Positions 62,233 to 64,000 of a stretch of 64,000 nucleotides of DNA are shown in pieces (position 1 is the stretch's first letter; each line of letters opens with the position of its first letter). Source of the DNA: Caulobacter soli (GTDB taxonomy: Bacteria; Pseudomonadota; Alphaproteobacteria; Caulobacterales; Caulobacteraceae). Location of the stretch: the NCBI RefSeq assembly GCF_011045195.1, contig NZ_CP049199.1:806001-870000 (forward strand), in the 5' to 3' direction. A program made the translations under genes and the position numbers. The notes under the pieces are model-generated. The model ran no database searches. It was not told the origin of the DNA and saw only the letters and a program-made list of their open reading frames with translations.

Positions 62233-64000
62233 ATGGCCGCGATCAACAACGTCACGGATCTGACCGTCGAAGGCGACATCGGCGTCGTCACGCTGAACTC
62301 GCCGCCGGTCAACGCCCTGGGCTCGGCCGTGCGCCAGGGCCTGAAGGACGCCTTCGAGGCGGCGATCGCCGATCCGGCGGTCAAGGCCATCGTGCTGATC
62401 TGCGAAGGCAAGACCTTCATCGCCGGCGCCGACATCAGCGAGTTCGGCAAGCCGATGACCGGCCCGACCCTGCAGGAGGTGCAGAACGTCATCGAGGGCT
62501 CGCCCAAGCCGGTGGTCGCCGCGATCCACGGCACGGTGCTGGGCGGCGGGCTGGAGGTCGCCCTGGTCGCCCACTACCGCGTGGCCGTGCCGTCGGCCAA
62601 GGCGGGCCTGCCCGAGGTGAACATCGGCCTGCTGCCCGGCGCCGGCGGCACCCAGCGCCTGCCCCGCGTGGTCGGTCCCGAAAAGGCGCTGGAGATGGTC
62701 ACCACCGGCCAGCACGTGCCGGCCAAGGCGGCGCTGGCCATGGGCCTGTTCGACAGCCTGGTCGCCGAAGACGCCCTGCGTGACGGGGCCATCGCCTTCG
62801 CCCGCGTGGCCCTGGCCGAAGACAAGCCGCTGACCCGCATCCGCGACCAGAACGCCAAGGTCGAGGCCGCGCGCGGCAAGCCCGAGATCTTCAGCGAGTT
62901 CCGAGCGGCCAACGCCCGCAAGTTCCGTGGCTTCAAGGCTCCCGAATACAACATCCAGTGCATCGAGGCGGCGGTGAACTTGCCGTTCGACGAAGGGCTG
63001 GCCGTCGAGCGCAAGCTGTTCCTGGAACTGGTGGGCGGGAGCCAGTCGGCCGCCCAGCGCCACGTGTTCTTCGCCGAACGCCAGGCCGCCAAGATCCCCG
63101 ACGTGCCGGACGACACGCCGATCCTGCCGATCAGGAAGGTCGGCGTCATCGGGGCCGGCACCATGGGCGGCGGCATCTCGATGAACTTCCTCAATGTCGG
63201 CATCCCGGTGACCATCATCGAGGCCAAACAGGAGAACCTGGATCGCGGCGTGGGCGTGATCCGCAAGAACTACGAGAACACCGCCAAGAAGGGCCGCCTG
63301 ACCCAGGACGACGTCGAAAAGCGCATGGGCCTGCTGACGCCCTCGATGCACCTGGAAGACCTGGCCGACTGCGACCTGATCATCGAGGCCGTGTTCGAGC
63401 TGATGGAGATCAAGCAAGAGGTGTTCGGCAAGCTGGACAAGATCGCCAAGCCCGGCGCGATCCTGGCCTCCAACACCAGCTATCTCGACATCGACGTGAT
63501 CGCCGCCTCGACCTCGCGGCCGGAAAGCGTGATCGGCCTGCACTTCTTCTCGCCGGCCAATGTGATGAAGCTGCTGGAGATCGTGCGCGGGGCCAAGACC
63601 GACAAGTCGGTGATCGCCACCTCCATGCAGATCGGCAAGAAGATCGGCAAGGTCGCGGTGCTGGTCGGCAACTGCCATGGCTTCGTCGGTAACCGCATGC
63701 TGGCCCAGCGCCAGCGCGAGGCCCAGAAGCTGATCCTGGAAGGCGCCATGCCCTGGGACGTCGACCGCGTGCTCTACGACTTCGGCCTGCCGATGGGGCC
63801 GTTCGCGATGAGCGACCTGGCGGGTCTCGACATCGGCTGGGACCCGGCCAAGACCTCGTCGTCCACCGTGCGCGAAGTGCTGTGCGAGATGGACCGGCGC
63901 GGCCAGAAGAACGGCAAGGGCTTCTACGACTACGACGAGAACCGCGTGGCCAAGCCGTCGAAGGAGGTCGAGCAGGTGATCCTCGACTTCGCCGAGAAGC
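62233..64000 (+). CDS. FadB-type multifunctional protein: enoyl-CoA hydratase/3-hydroxyacyl-CoA dehydrogenase (5' part)
   Basis: Open from ATG 62233 through the last base (589 codons visible, no stop). Hydratase domain about 1-190 with oxyanion motifs KTFIAGADI and HGTVLGGGLEVAL and LPEVNIGLLPGAGGTQRLPR. From about 296 a dehydrogenase domain: NAD motif VGVIGAGTMGGGIS, EAVFELMEIKQEVF, ASNTSYLDI, and the catalytic His in VIGLHFFSPANVMKLLEIV. It catalyses two steps of fatty acid beta-oxidation; a separate thiolase would normally be nearby, outside the window. Confidence 0.93.
   Translation, partial: MAAINNVTDLTVEGDIGVVTLNSPPVNALGSAVRQGLKDAFEAAIADPAVKAIVLICEGKTFIAGADISEFGKPMTGPTLQEVQNVIEGSPKPVVAAIHGTVLGGGLEVALVAHYRVAVPSAKAGLPEVNIGLLPGAGGTQRLPRVVGPEKALEMVTTGQHVPAKAALAMGLFDSLVAEDALRDGAIAFARVALAEDKPLTRIRDQNAKVEAARGKPEIFSEFRAANARKFRGFKAPEYNIQCIEAAVNLPFDEGLAVERKLFLELVGGSQSAAQRHVFFAERQAAKIPDVPDDTPILPIRKVGVIGAGTMGGGISMNFLNVGIPVTIIEAKQENLDRGVGVIRKNYENTAKKGRLTQDDVEKRMGLLTPSMHLEDLADCDLIIEAVFELMEIKQEVFGKLDKIAKPGAILASNTSYLDIDVIAASTSRPESVIGLHFFSPANVMKLLEIVRGAKTDKSVIATSMQIGKKIGKVAVLVGNCHGFVGNRMLAQRQREAQKLILEGAMPWDVDRVLYDFGLPMGPFAMSDLAGLDIGWDPAKTSSSTVREVLCEMDRRGQKNGKGFYDYDENRVAKPSKEVEQVILDFAEK

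Overview
This 64 kb window is high-GC chromosomal DNA (roughly two thirds G+C by eye). Gene content and order point to an alphaproteobacterium, most likely a Caulobacter or close relative. This is inferred from the imuB-dnaE2 pair, the tRNA-Trp-secE-nusG block, separated rplKA, rplJL, rpoBC and rpsL-rpsG-fusA-tuf clusters, frequent GTG/TTG starts and intergenic palindromic repeats. No phage, insertion sequence, CRISPR array or rRNA gene was seen.

Layout. 1-4 kb: end of imuB and complete dnaE2 (SOS mutagenesis). 4-14 kb: hybrid histidine kinase, CapD/FlaA1-type nucleotide-sugar dehydratase, moeA, lepB, DUF4242 protein, GlxA-type regulator, ferredoxin-NADP reductase and small envelope proteins. 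13.9-38.4 kb: the transcription/translation backbone tRNA-Trp, secE, nusG, rplK-rplA, rplJ-rplL and rpoB-rpoC. This backbone is usually contiguous in proteobacteria, but here it is split by three accessory blocks: (i) a MerR regulator with a mer-like operator facing a glutaredoxin-MauE membrane protein, plus TetR/SDR; (ii) a VapBC module, a flavoprotein, a hydrolase-HIT fusion and an NTF2-like protein; (iii) a small protein behind a consensus sigma-54 promoter, a GH31 glycosidase and a zinc-ribbon membrane protein. 38.5-44.6 kb: LysR with a GST/PNPOx pair, a chemoreceptor, and two tandem paralogous membrane-anchored proteins of unknown function. 45-49.4 kb: the str operon (rpsL, rpsG, fusA, tuf). 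49.4-56.5 kb: an SNase-like lipoprotein and a MarR-controlled tripartite RND efflux operon. 57-64 kb: a double-TetR regulator, a PAS hybrid kinase, a class C beta-lactamase-like hydrolase and the 5' part of a FadB-type beta-oxidation protein that runs off the window.

Regulatory structure is unusually readable. Perfect or near-perfect operators overlap sigma70-like promoters for vapBC, the merR divergon, tetR/SDR, marR-RND and the tandem TetR. Rho-independent terminators follow nusG, rplA, rplL, rpoC and tuf. Several families of intergenic inverted repeats lie between genes. Two of these families share the same core sequence, one having an extra internal hairpin.

Most notable: the mer-type operator controlling a glutaredoxin-MauE fusion by a MerR protein with a His at the usual first metal-binding Cys position; a textbook sigma-54 promoter before an unknown 126-residue helical protein; the hydrolase-HIT fusion behind a signal peptide; the tandem paralogues at 43-44.6 kb; and the nested repeat families. 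All functional assignments come from reading motifs; no database search was run.
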